From contig NZ_JABX01000015.1 of NCBI RefSeq assembly GCF_001469165.1, forward strand, positions 62,001-126,000: a stretch of 64,000 bases of DNA. Direction: 5' to 3'. The position numbers were made by a program, and so were the translations under genes. Of this stretch, positions 16,421 through 26,558 are shown one piece after another; position 1 is the first letter of the stretch; the number at the start of each line of letters is the position of its first letter. The notes beneath the pieces are model-generated. The model was not told the DNA's origin. It did no database searches and was given only the letters and a program-made list of their open reading frames with translations. The stretch comes from Thiohalocapsa sp. ML1 (GTDB taxonomy: Bacteria; Pseudomonadota; Gammaproteobacteria; Chromatiales; Chromatiaceae).

Positions 16421-18886
16421 ATGAACGACATCCCCGCCCACGACGACATCGACCCCGAGGACGACGCCCCCGAGACCATGGAAGACGATATGGAAGACGA
16501 TATGGAAGACGACATCGAGAACGCCTTCGCGCAGGAGCCCATCCAGCTCGCGCGCGCCGCCGACGTACTGCCGACGCTGATCCCGGTGTTGCCGGTGGCC
16601 TCCCGGCCGTTCTTCCCGGGTCAGGCCGTGCCGCTCCTGATGGATGCCAAGCCATGGCGCAGCACGCTGATGCAGGTGGGCGAGACCGAGCACAAGATCC
16701 TGGGCGTGGTGCTGACCCGCAGCGAGACCTCCGAGGAGGCCACCGCGGACGACTTTCACCGCGTCGGCACCGCCTGCCGCGTGCATCGCGTCGCCGAGGA
16801 CGAGGGCAAGCTCCAGGTGTTGGTGGAGTGCCTGCAGCGCTTCCGCATCGAGCGCTTCGTCGGCCGCAAGGCGCCCTTCAGCGTCCGCGCGGACTACATG
16901 CCGGAGCCGCGCCCGGAGCCCGAGGGCGATGTGAAGGCCTACGCGATGGCCATCATCAACACCATCAAGGAGCTGTTGCCGCTGAACCCGCTCTATGTCG
17001 AGGAGCTGAAGATGTTCCTCGACCGCTTCGGCCCCGACGACCCGTCGCACCTCGCGGACTTCGCGGCCAGCCTGACCACCTCCACCAAGGACCAACTGCA
17101 AGAGGTGCTGGAGGCGGTGCCGCTCATGAAGCGCATGGAAAAGGTGCTGGTGCTGCTGAACAACGAGCTGGAGCTCGCCCGCGCGCAGCAGAAGATCCGC
17201 GCCACCGTCGAGGAGCGGATGCACAAACAGCAGCGCGAGTTCTTTTTGAAGGAACAGCTCAAGGCCATCCAGAAGGAGCTCGGCATCGCCAAGGACGACC
17301 GCACCGCCGAGGCGGACAAATTCAAGCAGCGCCTCGATAAGCTCAAGCTCACCGAGGAGGCGCAGAAGCGCGTCGATGAGGAGCTGGAGAAGATGTCCGT
17401 CCTCGAGACGGGCTCACCCGAATACGCCGTCACGCGCAATTATCTCGACTGGATCACGCTCCTGCCGTGGGGCGTGGACAGCAAGGACAAGCTCGACCTG
17501 AAGCGCGCGCGCCGTGTGCTGGACCGCGATCACTACGGCCTCGACGACGTCAAGAACCGCATTCTGGAGTTCCTCGCCGTTGGCATCCACAAGGGCGAGA
17601 TCGCGGGCTCCATCATCCTGCTGGTGGGCCCACCCGGCGTCGGCAAGACCTCCATCGGCCACAGCATCGCCGACACCCTCGGCCGGCGCTTCTACCGCTT
17701 CTCAGTGGGCGGCATCCGCGATGAGGCCGAGATCAAGGGTCATCGGCGCACCTACATCGGCGCCATGCCCGGCAAGTTCATTCAGGCGGTCAAGGACGCC
17801 GGCACCCGCAACCCGGTCATCATGCTGGACGAGATCGACAAGATCGGCGCCAGCTACCACGGCGACCCGGCCTCGGCACTGCTGGAGGTACTGGACCCGG
17901 AGCAGAACCGGGACTTTCTGGACCATTACCTCGATCTGCGCTTCGACCTCTCCAAGGTGCTCTTCGTCTGCACCGCCAACCAGACCGACAGCATCCCGGG
18001 GCCGCTGTTGGACCGCATGGAGGTCATCCAGCTCTCCGGCTACATCGCCGATGAGAAGCTGGCGATTGCGAAGAAATACCTGCTGCCGCGGCAGCTCGAG
18101 CGCGCCGGGCTAAACAAGGCCGCCGTCAAGGTCGGCACCAAGACCCTGCGCGCGCTCATCGAGGGCTATGCCCGGGACGCCGGCGTGCGCCGGCTCGAAA
18201 AGCAGCTCGGCAAGATCGTGCGCAAGGTGGCCGTGCGCATGCTGGAGGGCGAGGCGACGCCCATCGACGTGACCGAGGCAGAGCTCAAAGACTATCTCGG
18301 CAGCCCCGTGTTCCGCGACGAGCGCAAGCTCGGCGGCCCGGGCGTCGTCACCGGACTCGCGTGGACCGCCATGGGCGGCGCCACGCTCAGCATCGAGGCC
18401 GTGCGCACCCATGAATACGGCCGCGGCTTCAAGCTCACTGGGCAGCTCGGCGACGTCATGAAGGAGTCCGCCGAGATCGCCTACGGCTACATCGTAAGCC
18501 ACGCCCGCGCGTTCGGCGCCGATCCCGCCTTCTTCGAGAACGGCTACGTGCACCTGCACGTGCCGGCCGGCGCGACGCCCAAGGACGGCCCGTCCGCCGG
18601 CATCACCATGGCCTCGGCGCTGTTGTCACTGGCGCGCCAGAAGCCGGTGCGGCGCATTGCGATGACAGGCGAGCTGACGCTGACCGGCGAGGTCTTCCCC
18701 ATCGGCGGCGTGCGCGAGAAGCTCATCGCCGCCCGGCGCGCCGGCATCAAGGAGATCATCCTGCCCGCCGACAATGAGGGCGAATACGACGAGGTGCCGG
18801 AGCACATCAAGAAGGGGCTCGACGTGCACTTCGTGAACCGCTTTGCGGACGTGGCGCCGTTGTTGTTCGCGACGCGCACGCCATAG
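16421..18886 (+). CDS. lon: ATP-dependent protease Lon
   Basis: 821-residue LonA: substrate-binding N-domain (from about 50, TLIPVLPVASRPFFPGQ), AAA+ module with Walker A GPPGVGKT at 403-410 and Walker B VIMLDEIDK, and C-terminal protease domain with catalytic Ser725 in DGPSAG and Lys near 767 in GGVREK. It degrades damaged and regulatory proteins in the cytoplasm. The first 45 residues are an extra, very acidic extension containing three MEDD repeats, absent from E. coli Lon (784 aa). No strong Shine-Dalgarno precedes ATG 16421, so a start inside the acidic stretch cannot be excluded. Confidence 0.96.
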   Translation: MNDIPAHDDIDPEDDAPETMEDDMEDDMEDDIENAFAQEPIQLARAADVLPTLIPVLPVASRPFFPGQAVPLLMDAKPWRSTLMQVGETEHKILGVVLTRSETSEEATADDFHRVGTACRVHRVAEDEGKLQVLVECLQRFRIERFVGRKAPFSVRADYMPEPRPEPEGDVKAYAMAIINTIKELLPLNPLYVEELKMFLDRFGPDDPSHLADFAASLTTSTKDQLQEVLEAVPLMKRMEKVLVLLNNELELARAQQKIRATVEERMHKQQREFFLKEQLKAIQKELGIAKDDRTAEADKFKQRLDKLKLTEEAQKRVDEELEKMSVLETGSPEYAVTRNYLDWITLLPWGVDSKDKLDLKRARRVLDRDHYGLDDVKNRILEFLAVGIHKGEIAGSIILLVGPPGVGKTSIGHSIADTLGRRFYRFSVGGIRDEAEIKGHRRTYIGAMPGKFIQAVKDAGTRNPVIMLDEIDKIGASYHGDPASALLEVLDPEQNRDFLDHYLDLRFDLSKVLFVCTANQTDSIPGPLLDRMEVIQLSGYIADEKLAIAKKYLLPRQLERAGLNKAAVKVGTKTLRALIEGYARDAGVRRLEKQLGKIVRKVAVRMLEGEATPIDVTEAELKDYLGSPVFRDERKLGGPGVVTGLAWTAMGGATLSIEAVRTHEYGRGFKLTGQLGDVMKESAEIAYGYIVSHARAFGADPAFFENGYVHLHVPAGATPKDGPSAGITMASALLSLARQKPVRRIAMTGELTLTGEVFPIGGVREKLIAARRAGIKEIILPADNEGEYDEVPEHIKKGLDVHFVNRFADVAPLLFATRTP
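16478..16513 (+). repeat. Three in-frame 12-bp repeats in lon (Met-Glu-Asp-Asp)
   Basis: ATGGAAGACGAT is present twice, followed by a third copy ending GAC, encoding MEDD three times in the N-terminal extension of Lon. Each copy keeps frame, so copy-number change would only lengthen or shorten the acidic tail. Confidence 0.9.
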
Positions 18887-18940
18887 GCATTCCGACCAAG
18901 ACCCATTGCAGCATCGTGGTCGCCCCCGCGTCGTTCGGAC

Positions 18941-19693
18941 TCAGGCAGCGTCGATAGACCCAACCAAGCCATCGAGAACCCCGATCTGCTGTCGGAACGC
19001 ATTCAGCTCGCGCTTCAGATCGCGGGTATCGGCGGTTTGATTCCGCGTCCGATAGATACGTTCCGCGCCCGAGAACATTTCGTACTTCTCGCCTGCACCC
19101 TGGACGGCATTCCGAACCGCGACGGCGTTTGCCTCACCGCGCCTGCGAGCCGACTCGAGCTCGGCTTGCGTCGCCTGGCCCCCGCGAAACCGTTGCTCAA
19201 GGGCAGCGATCGTATGCCGATCTTGGGCAATCACCTCGCGTGCGCTTGCAATCAGGGACTCGGCTGCACGGTTGGAGCCCCTCACGTCGGCGACCATCGC
19301 CTCCAATTGATCCTCTGCCGTTGCAAACGCGCTTTGCTTCCGGGCGACATAGGCGCCTGCCAAGCTCCCGCTGGCGCCACCGGCCGTTCCTGCGGCAACT
19401 GCGCCGCGAATGCCGCCGACCAACCAGCCGCCCAAGACCGAGCCCGCGGTTGCGCCCGTCAAGGCGCCTTCCCAGACGGTGCGCTGAAAGGCCTCGCTCT
19501 GCTGGCGCAAGCGGCGCTCCGCTGGCGTGAGCGTCTGCTCATCAGCCGTGATATCCGTCCGCGTACCCTGGTTCCGCGCGGCCTCCGGCCGGTCCGCAGT
19601 GCCCTCGAATGCAGTCGGCGTTTGAGCGCAGCCAATCATTCCTAACAGGACAATGGCGATTGCGGACAGGGAATCGCGTACAGGCTTCAACAT
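18941..19693 (-). CDS. Putative lipoprotein with glycine-zipper and helical tail
   Basis: 250 residues from ATG 19693. The N-terminus has a signal sequence ending in a lipobox-like MIGC (Cys at about 22), so a lipoprotein is likely, though Met at -3 is not ideal. Residues about 75-120 form a Gly/Ala-rich zipper (GALTGATAGSVLGGWLVGG), typical of membrane-inserting glycine-zipper segments. The remainder is alpha-helical and charged (DQLEAMVADVRGSNRAAESL), probably a coiled coil. No enzyme motif. It lies 90 bp downstream of the FecR-like gene on the same strand, so the two may form an envelope-associated unit. Confidence 0.78.
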   Translation of the reverse strand: MLKPVRDSLSAIAIVLLGMIGCAQTPTAFEGTADRPEAARNQGTRTDITADEQTLTPAERRLRQQSEAFQRTVWEGALTGATAGSVLGGWLVGGIRGAVAAGTAGGASGSLAGAYVARKQSAFATAEDQLEAMVADVRGSNRAAESLIASAREVIAQDRHTIAALEQRFRGGQATQAELESARRRGEANAVAVRNAVQGAGEKYEMFSGAERIYRTRNQTADTRDLKRELNAFRQQIGVLDGLVGSIDAA

Positions 19694-19783
19694 GTCGGCG
19701 CAGCGATGAGCTTGCTCCTGTTGTGCGGCGCTCCGCGGCAAGGATCGGCTGCTGTGCCGCTCAATCGGCGAAGCAACATGTCA

Positions 19784-20356
19784 CTATGGACTGATTGGGG
19801 GTTGCGTGGCGGGTACTCCGGGCCTGCGATCCGGGCCGTCGTTCGACACCGCCCATGCGAGCCCACCCGCTGCGGCCAGCCCAAGCCCGACCAGGCCAAC
19901 CGCATTCGCGCTGGCTCCACCGAACAAGGCTCCGACTCCCGCCAAAGCGCGTTCATCCGCCTGGCTTACCGCGACGGTTGCAATCGCATCGGCATCTTGC
20001 AGACTGCCCGCTTCGCGTGCAGCCTGAGTGAGCATGTCGGAGCCGGTCTCCGCCGGCTTGCAAGGGTTATCGGCCGTCAATGTGACAGCATCATCGCTGG
20101 CCAGATCAAGCGTGCAACCCTGTCCCATTGCGAGGGTCGCGCTGCTGCCCTCCAACACGAACAGACGATCCCGCTCGACCACCACCATTCCGATCTGTGC
20201 CGGCACAAAACTATGCCCTGAATTGACGAGGACAACACCTTTGACGCTGATGACCCGACCGAGCAGTTCGGCATCAACGGGTGCGACGCCAAGCCCGCAC
20301 GTCAATGCAAGGCCAGCCGCAATACTGACGCAAGATTTCGAGTCGTGCATTCGCAC
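19784..20356 (-). CDS. Secreted FecR-like domain protein with C-terminal membrane segment
   Basis: 190 residues with a signal peptide (SIAAGLALTCGLGVAPVDA). Residues about 31-100 read as a FecR-like beta fold: LLGRVISVKGVVLVNSG, FVPAQIGMVVVERDRLFVLEG, SSATLAMGQGCTLDLASDDAV. Two cysteines (CTLDL and NPCKP) could form a disulfide. A C-terminal Gly/Ala-rich hydrophobic stretch (VGLVGLGLAAAGGLAWAV) may anchor it. There is no FecI sigma factor or TonB receptor nearby, so it is not a classical iron-regulatory FecR. It is probably in one transcription unit with the lipoprotein gene downstream. Confidence 0.72.
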   Translation of the reverse strand: MRMHDSKSCVSIAAGLALTCGLGVAPVDAELLGRVISVKGVVLVNSGHSFVPAQIGMVVVERDRLFVLEGSSATLAMGQGCTLDLASDDAVTLTADNPCKPAETGSDMLTQAAREAGSLQDADAIATVAVSQADERALAGVGALFGGASANAVGLVGLGLAAAGGLAWAVSNDGPDRRPGVPATQPPISP

Positions 20357-20868
20357 TCCGTGATTGGATCAGAGCATAGGTCGCTTGTTGAATAGAAGCG
20401 GCTCGAGCATGACGAGCGCATATCCATGTCCAGCCGCAGCGCCGGCCTTGATCGTCGTCCCGACCAGCGCCGAGGACTTGCGTAGCCAAGGCTTCCAGCC
20501 CTGATGGCGTCAGGCCAGCATGGCCCCCCAACGCAATCGGCCGCTGCCGTGGTCAGAGGTCAGAGGTCAGAGTTGTGATCACGGCCGCAGCGCCGATGGG
20601 CCGGTTGATCGCTACCCGACTGCTTGCCGCGCTGATGGGTGCCGCATGGCCATACCCGTGCGGGGCGGTGCCAATAACTGCCTGGCCAACGCCTGGACCC
20701 TCTTGCCGGGGAAAGTCTCAACCTTGAACGTCGGTGTTGCCACCGTCTAAGCATGGGCATTGAGATAGTGAAAACACTGATCTTCGCGCGTGTCGTCCTT
20801 TAGTCGCACCGCTGACGGGTTCGAGGCAAGGGCATGCGGGTTCTCGCATCTCCATTTGATGCGTGCAC
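20357..20868. other. 512-bp region without a recognisable gene
   Basis: No frame here has convincing protein character. It contains a short direct repeat, GGTCAGA in three copies near 20553-20571. It lies between the FecR-like gene start and the terminator of the next minus-strand gene, and may hold the promoter of the FecR-like/lipoprotein pair. Possibly decayed sequence. Confidence 0.5.
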
Positions 20869-20892
20869 GAAAAAGCCGCCCGGAGGCGGCTT
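20869..20892 (-). terminator. Rho-independent terminator
   Basis: Read on the minus strand: an 8-bp stem AAGCCGCC / GGCGGCTT with a TCCG tetraloop, followed directly by a run of T residues. It lies about 45 bp downstream of the stop codon of the secreted 187-aa protein gene, the expected place for its terminator. Confidence 0.82.
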
Positions 20893-20938
20893 CTCGGCGC
20901 GGCGCCCGGGCGGGCGTCGCCGGACGGCGAAGCGGCCG

Positions 20939-21502
20939 TTACTTCACCGTCACCTCACCGCTGATGACGTTGCGGAAGCGCGCGACGACGCCGTCGCCGA
21001 CCTTGAGCTCGTCGAGCAGCGCCTTGTCTTCCACCGGGAAGACGCGGGTGGTCTCGGCACCCTTGATGGTGACCGTGCCGGCCGCCTTGTCGACGCCGAC
21101 CACCTTGCCGTAGAGCGTCAGGGTGTCGGTGATGCTGCCGGCGGGCTTCTCGCCCGGGGCGGCGTCCACGGCGGTGTCGCCCTCGGCGCCCATGGCGCCG
21201 GCGTCGCGGCCGGTCTGGAGCTCGATCAGCGCCGTGGTGGTCTCGGTGATGCTGACCATGTCGCCGATCTTGATCTGATCGAGCCGCTCCACCTCCGGCG
21301 GCACGTGCAGCACCTTGTACTCGCCCTCGGCGGTCTTGAGAGTCATCAGGCGGGTGTCGGTGTTCACCACCATGACCTCCCCCTCGATCGTGGTCTCCAT
21401 CGCCTCCGCGACAACGGGCTGGCTCTGAAGGTCCACCTCCGCGACGACGGGCGCGGCGAGCAGGGCCGCAACGGCGGCGGCGACAATGTGCTTGTAAGAC
21501 AT
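20939..21502 (-). CDS. Secreted hypothetical protein with two similar beta-rich repeats
   Basis: 187 residues with a clear signal peptide (HIVAAAVAALLAAPVVA), hence periplasmic. Two copies of a similar module are visible: EGEVMVVNTDTRLMTLKTAEG then QIKIGDMVSITETTTAL, and YGKVVGVDKAAGTVTIKGAET then ELKVGDGVVARFRNVIS. Each looks like a small OB-like barrel (x-G-x-V-x-x-V-D, then KVGDxV). An acidic Ala/Gly linker separates them. No enzyme motif; function unknown, perhaps ligand or metal binding. A strong terminator follows, so it is a single-gene unit. Confidence 0.8.
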   Translation of the reverse strand: MSYKHIVAAAVAALLAAPVVAEVDLQSQPVVAEAMETTIEGEVMVVNTDTRLMTLKTAEGEYKVLHVPPEVERLDQIKIGDMVSITETTTALIELQTGRDAGAMGAEGDTAVDAAPGEKPAGSITDTLTLYGKVVGVDKAAGTVTIKGAETTRVFPVEDKALLDELKVGDGVVARFRNVISGEVTVK

Positions 21503-21735
21503 GGTCTCGACTCCTCAATTCTGGTGGTCACGCGAAGCTGCGTGGCGGCGGCAGCGTACCTGCACGGCCCCGTGGACGCAACCGGGCGTATTGCGGCGAC
21601 ACGACCTCCGGCGCGTCCAGGATCGCGACGCTGATCGGTTGCTCCGACCGGGCAGCGACGCCGTTCTGCCCCCCCGTTGGCCTGGTCAGGCGCCTTTCGC
21701 AAAACCGGGGTTGAGAACGAGGGACTCGGGTCTTG

Positions 21736-23130
21736 TCAGCAGAACAGGTTGCGCTGGCGCGGCTGCTCAGGACTCCGGTAGCGAATCGGCCGCGACGTCT
21801 TTTCCAAGACGCCTTCCTCCACGAGTCGGGCCAGCCATTCCTTTGCCTGGGGGCGCGACACATTGAGCTCCGCTGCAATCTCGGCATCCGTTTTGGGTGT
21901 CGGGAGACCCTGCAGCAGCGTGCGGACAGTGGCGAACAAAGCATCTGCCGGATTGAGAGCCGTTTGGCCCAAGCCACCAGCGGACGCTTCGGCCGATGTG
22001 CGGTCCTTCGCGACAACGCCTCCGACGACGTTGACGGACTCCGGGGGCTTCGCCGCCTCAACGGCGCGCGGCTCGGGTTGTTCCGCCGCATGAGCATCGG
22101 TTGACAGAGACCGCTCGGACGGCGGCGCTTCAAGCACCGGCGGTGTCGGCGTCGGCGAGTCTGGCCCATCCATGCGGTCCTTACCCGACAGAAGCGCCAC
22201 AACATCCTCCGCCACCGATGGCTCGGGCCAAGGCTTCGCGCCGAGCTCACGGAGCGCATCGAGTCCCGGACTCGGTGCGCCGACGGTACGGACGTAGACG
22301 GGCATCGTTCGGTGCTTCTTCAGTTGCTCGACCGCGCCGGCCCAGGTGCCGCCCTTCCGGGGCTCGGCCCCGACCACCAGGGCCGCGTCGGCGAGTGCAT
22401 AGACAAGCTTGTTGCGCTGCATGGCGTTGCCGATGTTGAAGCCGGCAGCGGGATCATAGGGGGAGATCAGAACCAGTCGCTCGTCGAGCAGCAGGTCCCG
22501 GTTCTCCCGCTGAACGGCGGCCCGGGCGAGGCTGTCGGCGAGCACGCCGACGGCGCCCCCCTGCGCCTCCAGGGCACCGCGCATAGCCGCCTGATCGACG
22601 CCGCGAGCGGCACCGGAGATCAAGGCTCTGCCTGCCCGGGCCGTGAGGCGGCCGACCGCCTCGGTGTAGGCGATCAGCTCGTCATCCACGTGCCGGGAAC
22701 CAACCACGGCCAGCCCGCCTTGCTCCAACTGCGCCCGCTCGCCGCAGCCGTACAGAATGGGCGGGGCTTCGTCCTTGAGGCGCGCTTTGAGTCGGCGGGG
22801 ATAGTCGGCATCCGCGCGGCTTGCGACCCAGATGGCGCGGGCCTGCCATTGCTCGAACGCCTGGCTTAGCTGAAATCCGCGAGCCAGCAGCGCGCGCAAA
22901 CGCTCGGCATCGACTTTGGGGGCCAGAACCTCAGCCAGCTCGGCGCACAGCGCCTGACCGTCCGCGCCAAGCAGGTCGGCGGGCTGACGTCCATGGTCTT
23001 GCAGGGTAACCGCGACCCGGTTGTACAGCATGGGCGTCAGCAGCTCGGTCTTGTCCCGCTCGCGACCCACGATCAGCGGCGCGGTGAGGAGCAGGATGGC
23101 CTGGGTGTTGGCAGAGAGTGCAGCACTCAT
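21736..23130 (-). CDS. DprA/Smf-like (SLOG) protein, partner of RecQ-like helicase
   Basis: 464 residues. The central Rossmann-like DprA/SLOG domain shows [25 protein letters not shown] and [27 protein letters not shown], the nucleotide- or ssDNA-binding core. A proline/acid-rich linker leads to a C-terminal winged-helix part ([20 protein letters not shown]). The protein overlaps the upstream RecQ-phosphoribosyltransferase gene by 4 nt (ATGA). That pairing matches PsyrTA / RqlHI-type modules, where a RecQ-like helicase is toxic and the partner restrains it; the antitoxin role here is inferred from this architecture. It could otherwise be taken for competence DprA, but the extra linker and the gene pair argue against that. 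Confidence 0.83.
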   Translation of the reverse strand: MSAALSANTQAILLLTAPLIVGRERDKTELLTPMLYNRVAVTLQDHGRQPADLLGADGQALCAELAEVLAPKVDAERLRALLARGFQLSQAFEQWQARAIWVASRADADYPRRLKARLKDEAPPILYGCGERAQLEQGGLAVVGSRHVDDELIAYTEAVGRLTARAGRALISGAARGVDQAAMRGALEAQGGAVGVLADSLARAAVQRENRDLLLDERLVLISPYDPAAGFNIGNAMQRNKLVYALADAALVVGAEPRKGGTWAGAVEQLKKHRTMPVYVRTVGAPSPGLDALRELGAKPWPEPSVAEDVVALLSGKDRMDGPDSPTPTPPVLEAPPSERSLSTDAHAAEQPEPRAVEAAKPPESVNVVGGVVAKDRTSAEASAGGLGQTALNPADALFATVRTLLQGLPTPKTDAEIAAELNVSRPQAKEWLARLVEEGVLEKTSRPIRYRSPEQPRQRNLFC

Positions 23131-25214
23131 TCGTCATGTCCGGTAAGTGCGAGGGCCAGCGGCCACACCGGGCCCGAGCCGTGGCGCCGGAGCAACCAGG
23201 CAGCCACGGTGAAGGTCCAGCGGGAGTCGACCATGTCGTCCAAGAGCAGGCATGCTCGCCCACGGACGGCTGCGGGCAGCGGCGCCGCCGTCGCCAAACT
23301 GCCGTCCAGGTTGCGCGCCTGCTGAACGCTGTTGGCCATCGTCTTTTGCTCTGGGCGCTCGGCCGTCGTCGAAAGAACCGCATGAAACGGGAGACCGAGC
23401 GCGCTTGCAACCCGTACCGCCAGATCAGGAACCAAGTCGGGGTGACGGCGGGAAGGGATGCAGGCGACCCAGGCTGGGGCGGGGACGGGTTTCCAGGCCC
23501 GCACCAGATCCGCGCAGGCCGTGACCAGCTCGTCGCAAAAGCGCGCATCTTGGTACTTGCCCCGATACACAGACTCACCCCAACCGGCATCGCGCCAGAC
23601 GCACAAGGCCCTGCCGGTCTCGGCGCGCTCGCCGTCCCGGATGCGCCCGCGAACGCCGTATGTGGGCAGCCCGTTTGCAGGCCATTGCCGGCGAGGCTCA
23701 ATCGAGAGATGTGTGCGGCGCAGAAAGGCCGATGCCTCCCGCACAATACCGGGCGAAGGCGCACGCGGCAGCAGCGGGAGATCGGGCGATCCCGGCTCGG
23801 TGTCCGGGTCGCCGTCCAATGCCCTGATCAGGAAGGCCATGTGCCCCGATGTCAGAGATACGTAGTCCTGCATCTGGCGGTACTCCGCGCGCCGAAGATC
23901 GCTCAGTCGCCGTGCCCGCTCCCAAAATCCAGGCCCCACAAGAGCGGCTGTCAGCTGCCACTTGCCGCGATCCTTGACGATGGGTGCCGGCGATTCAAGA
24001 GACAGGAGCTTGATCGTGTTTTCGATTCGGCCATGGCTCAGGTTGACGCGCGCCTCCAACTGCGAAACAGACAGTCCGCCCGGCGCAGATTCCAGCGCCA
24101 CCAGGACCGTTCCGACCTCCGCTTCAGTAGGAAACGCGCTGCGGATGAAGTAATCGTGGATGTCGTCCTCTTCACTGCCACTCAGCAGTACCCCATAGGC
24201 GGCATCGAGTGCACGGCCAGCGCGCCCGACCTGCTGGTAATAAGCGACGGCGGACCCGGGAGACTGGTAGTGAACCACGAAGGCGAGGTCCGGTTTGTCG
24301 AAGCCCATTCCCAGCGCGGTCGTGGCAACCAGGGCCTTGACGCGATTATCGAGCAGCGCCTGCTCGAGCTCGGGGCGACGCTCGCCGGTCTCACCGGAAT
24401 ACGAATACACATTCAGCCCCTTCGAGCGCAACCATTCGGCGACCCGCACGGCATCGCGAACCGTCAGCGTGTATACGATGCCGCTGCCCGGAAGGTCAGG
24501 CAGGCGCTCGGCCAACCACGCCAGGCGCTCAGCCTGGCCGGCAAGTCGGATGGTCTGAAGCTTGAGCGACGGCCGACTCAAATCGCCTCGAGACACCGCC
24601 AAGTCCGGCCCCAGCACCGCACGTAGGTCGTCCATGACTCGATTGTTCACGGTGGCGGTCGTCGCGAGCAACCGCAGGTTGGGAGGCAATGCCCGAACGA
24701 TGCGCTCCAAGAGTCGGTAGTGAGGGCGGAAGTCGTGCCCCCAATCCGAGATGCAGTGGGCCTCGTCCACCACCAGCAGCGAAATGTGCGGGGACAAGGG
24801 ACCGAGCACCTCGCTGCCGAAACGCTCATTGGCTAGCCGTTCCGGAGACACTAGCAGAATGTCAACGTCTCCCGCCCGAACCCGCGCCTCGACGGCGGGC
24901 CAGTCGTCCTGGTTGCCGGAATGGATGCTCACGGCTCGCAGCCCCATCCGTTCCGCCGCCGCGACTTGGTTGCGCATGAGGGCGAGCAACGGCGAAATGA
25001 GCAAGGCAGGACCGAGACCCGCCTCCCGCAGTAGCTTCACCGCTATGAAGTAGACGAAACTCTTGCCCCAGCCGGTCTTCTGAACGACGAGAAGCCGTTG
25101 CCGTCCGGCGACCGCGGCGCGAATTGCCGCTTCCTGGCCGTCCCGGAATTGCGCACCCGGTTTGCCGCTGCCGAGCCGCAGCAACTCGACGGCGCGCTTT
25201 GCGTCATAAGCCAT
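23127..25214 (-). CDS. RecQ-like helicase fused to a phosphoribosyltransferase-like domain
   Basis: 695 residues from ATG 25214, which has GGGAG eight bases upstream (an upstream ATG at 25250 is possible). Helicase motifs: QKTGWGKS (45-52, motif I), [16 protein letters not shown] (motif II at 149, with the RecQ aromatic-rich loop), and QQVGRAGR (327-334, motif VI). The last 150 residues hold a PRTase-like fold with a PRPP-loop-like segment [15 protein letters not shown] near 656-670; the usual T-G-A/S-T of the loop is changed to SRWT, so catalysis is doubtful. It heads the two-gene operon with the DprA-like gene and resembles RqlH/PsyrT. Predicted role: DNA-targeting effector of a toxin-antitoxin or phage-defence module. 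Confidence 0.87.
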   Translation of the reverse strand: MAYDAKRAVELLRLGSGKPGAQFRDGQEAAIRAAVAGRQRLLVVQKTGWGKSFVYFIAVKLLREAGLGPALLISPLLALMRNQVAAAERMGLRAVSIHSGNQDDWPAVEARVRAGDVDILLVSPERLANERFGSEVLGPLSPHISLLVVDEAHCISDWGHDFRPHYRLLERIVRALPPNLRLLATTATVNNRVMDDLRAVLGPDLAVSRGDLSRPSLKLQTIRLAGQAERLAWLAERLPDLPGSGIVYTLTVRDAVRVAEWLRSKGLNVYSYSGETGERRPELEQALLDNRVKALVATTALGMGFDKPDLAFVVHYQSPGSAVAYYQQVGRAGRALDAAYGVLLSGSEEDDIHDYFIRSAFPTEAEVGTVLVALESAPGGLSVSQLEARVNLSHGRIENTIKLLSLESPAPIVKDRGKWQLTAALVGPGFWERARRLSDLRRAEYRQMQDYVSLTSGHMAFLIRALDGDPDTEPGSPDLPLLPRAPSPGIVREASAFLRRTHLSIEPRRQWPANGLPTYGVRGRIRDGERAETGRALCVWRDAGWGESVYRGKYQDARFCDELVTACADLVRAWKPVPAPAWVACIPSRRHPDLVPDLAVRVASALGLPFHAVLSTTAERPEQKTMANSVQQARNLDGSLATAAPLPAAVRGRACLLLDDMVDSRWTFTVAAWLLRRHGSGPVWPLALALTGHDE

Positions 25215-25367
25215 GCTCCTTGCTCCCTCGCTGTGCGGCCGGTCCTGCACCGGCCTTGAGAGGGCAAGATTCTACGCTGGAAAACCACGCTCCGTTGCTG
25301 ATGTGCCGGAGTGATCATCCGGCGCCCATTCGCAGGACGTCTCCATCCAGCGCGCCGTTGCGCCAAT

Positions 25368-26558
25368 TCAGACGGCATCCCCCGGCACCCGCACGAAGCC
25401 CTCCATCAGCACCCGCGCGCTGCGGCTCATGATGACCTTGTCGACGCGCCAGGCGCCGTTCTGCTCCGATGCCGCGGCGCCGACCTTGAGCGTGCCGGAG
25501 GGGTGGCCGAAGGTGACGCTGTCGCGCGCACCGCCGCCGGCTGCCCCCCGCGAGACCAAGCTGACCAGCGTGCCGGGGATGGCTGCCGCACTGGCGATGG
25601 CGACCGCGGCGGTGCCCATCATCGCGTGGTGCAGCTTGCCCATGGACAGCGCACGGACGTTGAGGTCGATGTCGGCGGCCCGCACCGGCTTGCCGCTGGA
25701 GGCGACGTAGTCCTGCGGCGGCGCGCAGATGGCCACCTTCGGCGTGTGCTGCCGGGCGGCGGCCTCGGCGATGTCGCCGATCAGCCCCATGCGCAGCGCG
25801 CCGTGGGCACGGATGGTCTCGAAGCGCGCAAGCGCCGCCGGGTCGCCGTTGATGGCGTCTTGCAGCTCGGTGCCGTCGTAGCCCAAGTCCGCGGCGTTCA
25901 GGAACACCGTCGGGATGCCGGCGTTGATCATCGTGACCTCGAAGCTGCCGACGCCGGGGACGTCCAGCACGTCGATGACATTGCCGGTGGGGAACACCGC
26001 CTCGCCGGCGTCGATGGGGCTGACGAACTCCACCGGCACCTCGGCGGCCGGGAAGGTCACGCCGTCGAGCTCGAAGTCGCCGGTTTCCTGCACCTGGCCA
26101 TTGGTGATCGGCACGTGATTAACGATGGTCTTGGCGATGTTCTGCTGCCAGACGCGCACGGCACAGACGCCGTTCTCGGGGATGCGCGCCGGGTCCACGA
26201 GGCCGTTGGCTACCGCAAAGGCCCCGACGGCGGCGCTGAGATTCCCGCAATTGCCGGACCAATCGACGAAGGGCTGGTCGATGGAGACCTGGCCGAAGAG
26301 ATAGTCCACGTCATGCCCCGGCCGCGCGCTCTTCGACAGGATCACGGTCTTGGACGTGCTCGACGTGGCCCCGCCCATGCCGTCGGTGTGCTTGCCGTAG
26401 GGGTCCGGGCTGCCGATGACGCGCAAGAGCAGCCGATCCCGCGCCGCGCCGGGGACTTGGGCGGGCTCGGGCAGGTCCGTCAGCTTGAAGAAGACGCCCT
26501 TGCTGGTGCCACCGCGCATGTAGGTGGCGGGGATGCGGATTTGGGGTGGATGGGGCAT
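25368..26558 (-). CDS. prpF: 2-methylaconitate cis-trans isomerase PrpF
   Basis: 396 residues, the usual PrpF length. It isomerises the 2-methylaconitate produced by AcnD so that it can be hydrated onward in the methylcitrate cycle. The family signature IPATYMRGGTSKGVFF is at the N-terminus, and a second-half counterpart SGNCGNLSAAVGAFAV carries a conserved Cys. ATG 26558 is chosen because the conserved sequence begins directly after it; upstream in-frame sequence is low in protein character. It is the last gene of the prp operon, separated from acnD by a thioesterase gene. Confidence 0.94.
   Translation of the reverse strand: MPHPPQIRIPATYMRGGTSKGVFFKLTDLPEPAQVPGAARDRLLLRVIGSPDPYGKHTDGMGGATSSTSKTVILSKSARPGHDVDYLFGQVSIDQPFVDWSGNCGNLSAAVGAFAVANGLVDPARIPENGVCAVRVWQQNIAKTIVNHVPITNGQVQETGDFELDGVTFPAAEVPVEFVSPIDAGEAVFPTGNVIDVLDVPGVGSFEVTMINAGIPTVFLNAADLGYDGTELQDAINGDPAALARFETIRAHGALRMGLIGDIAEAAARQHTPKVAICAPPQDYVASSGKPVRAADIDLNVRALSMGKLHHAMMGTAAVAIASAAAIPGTLVSLVSRGAAGGGARDSVTFGHPSGTLKVGAAASEQNGAWRVDKVIMSRSARVLMEGFVRVPGDAV

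Noticed and set aside
21736-23130. Interpretation as the competence gene dprA
   Set aside because: The 4-nt overlap with a RecQ-PRTase gene and the long Pro/Glu linker fit the PsyrTA/RqlHI-type partner better; topA or other usual dprA neighbours are absent.
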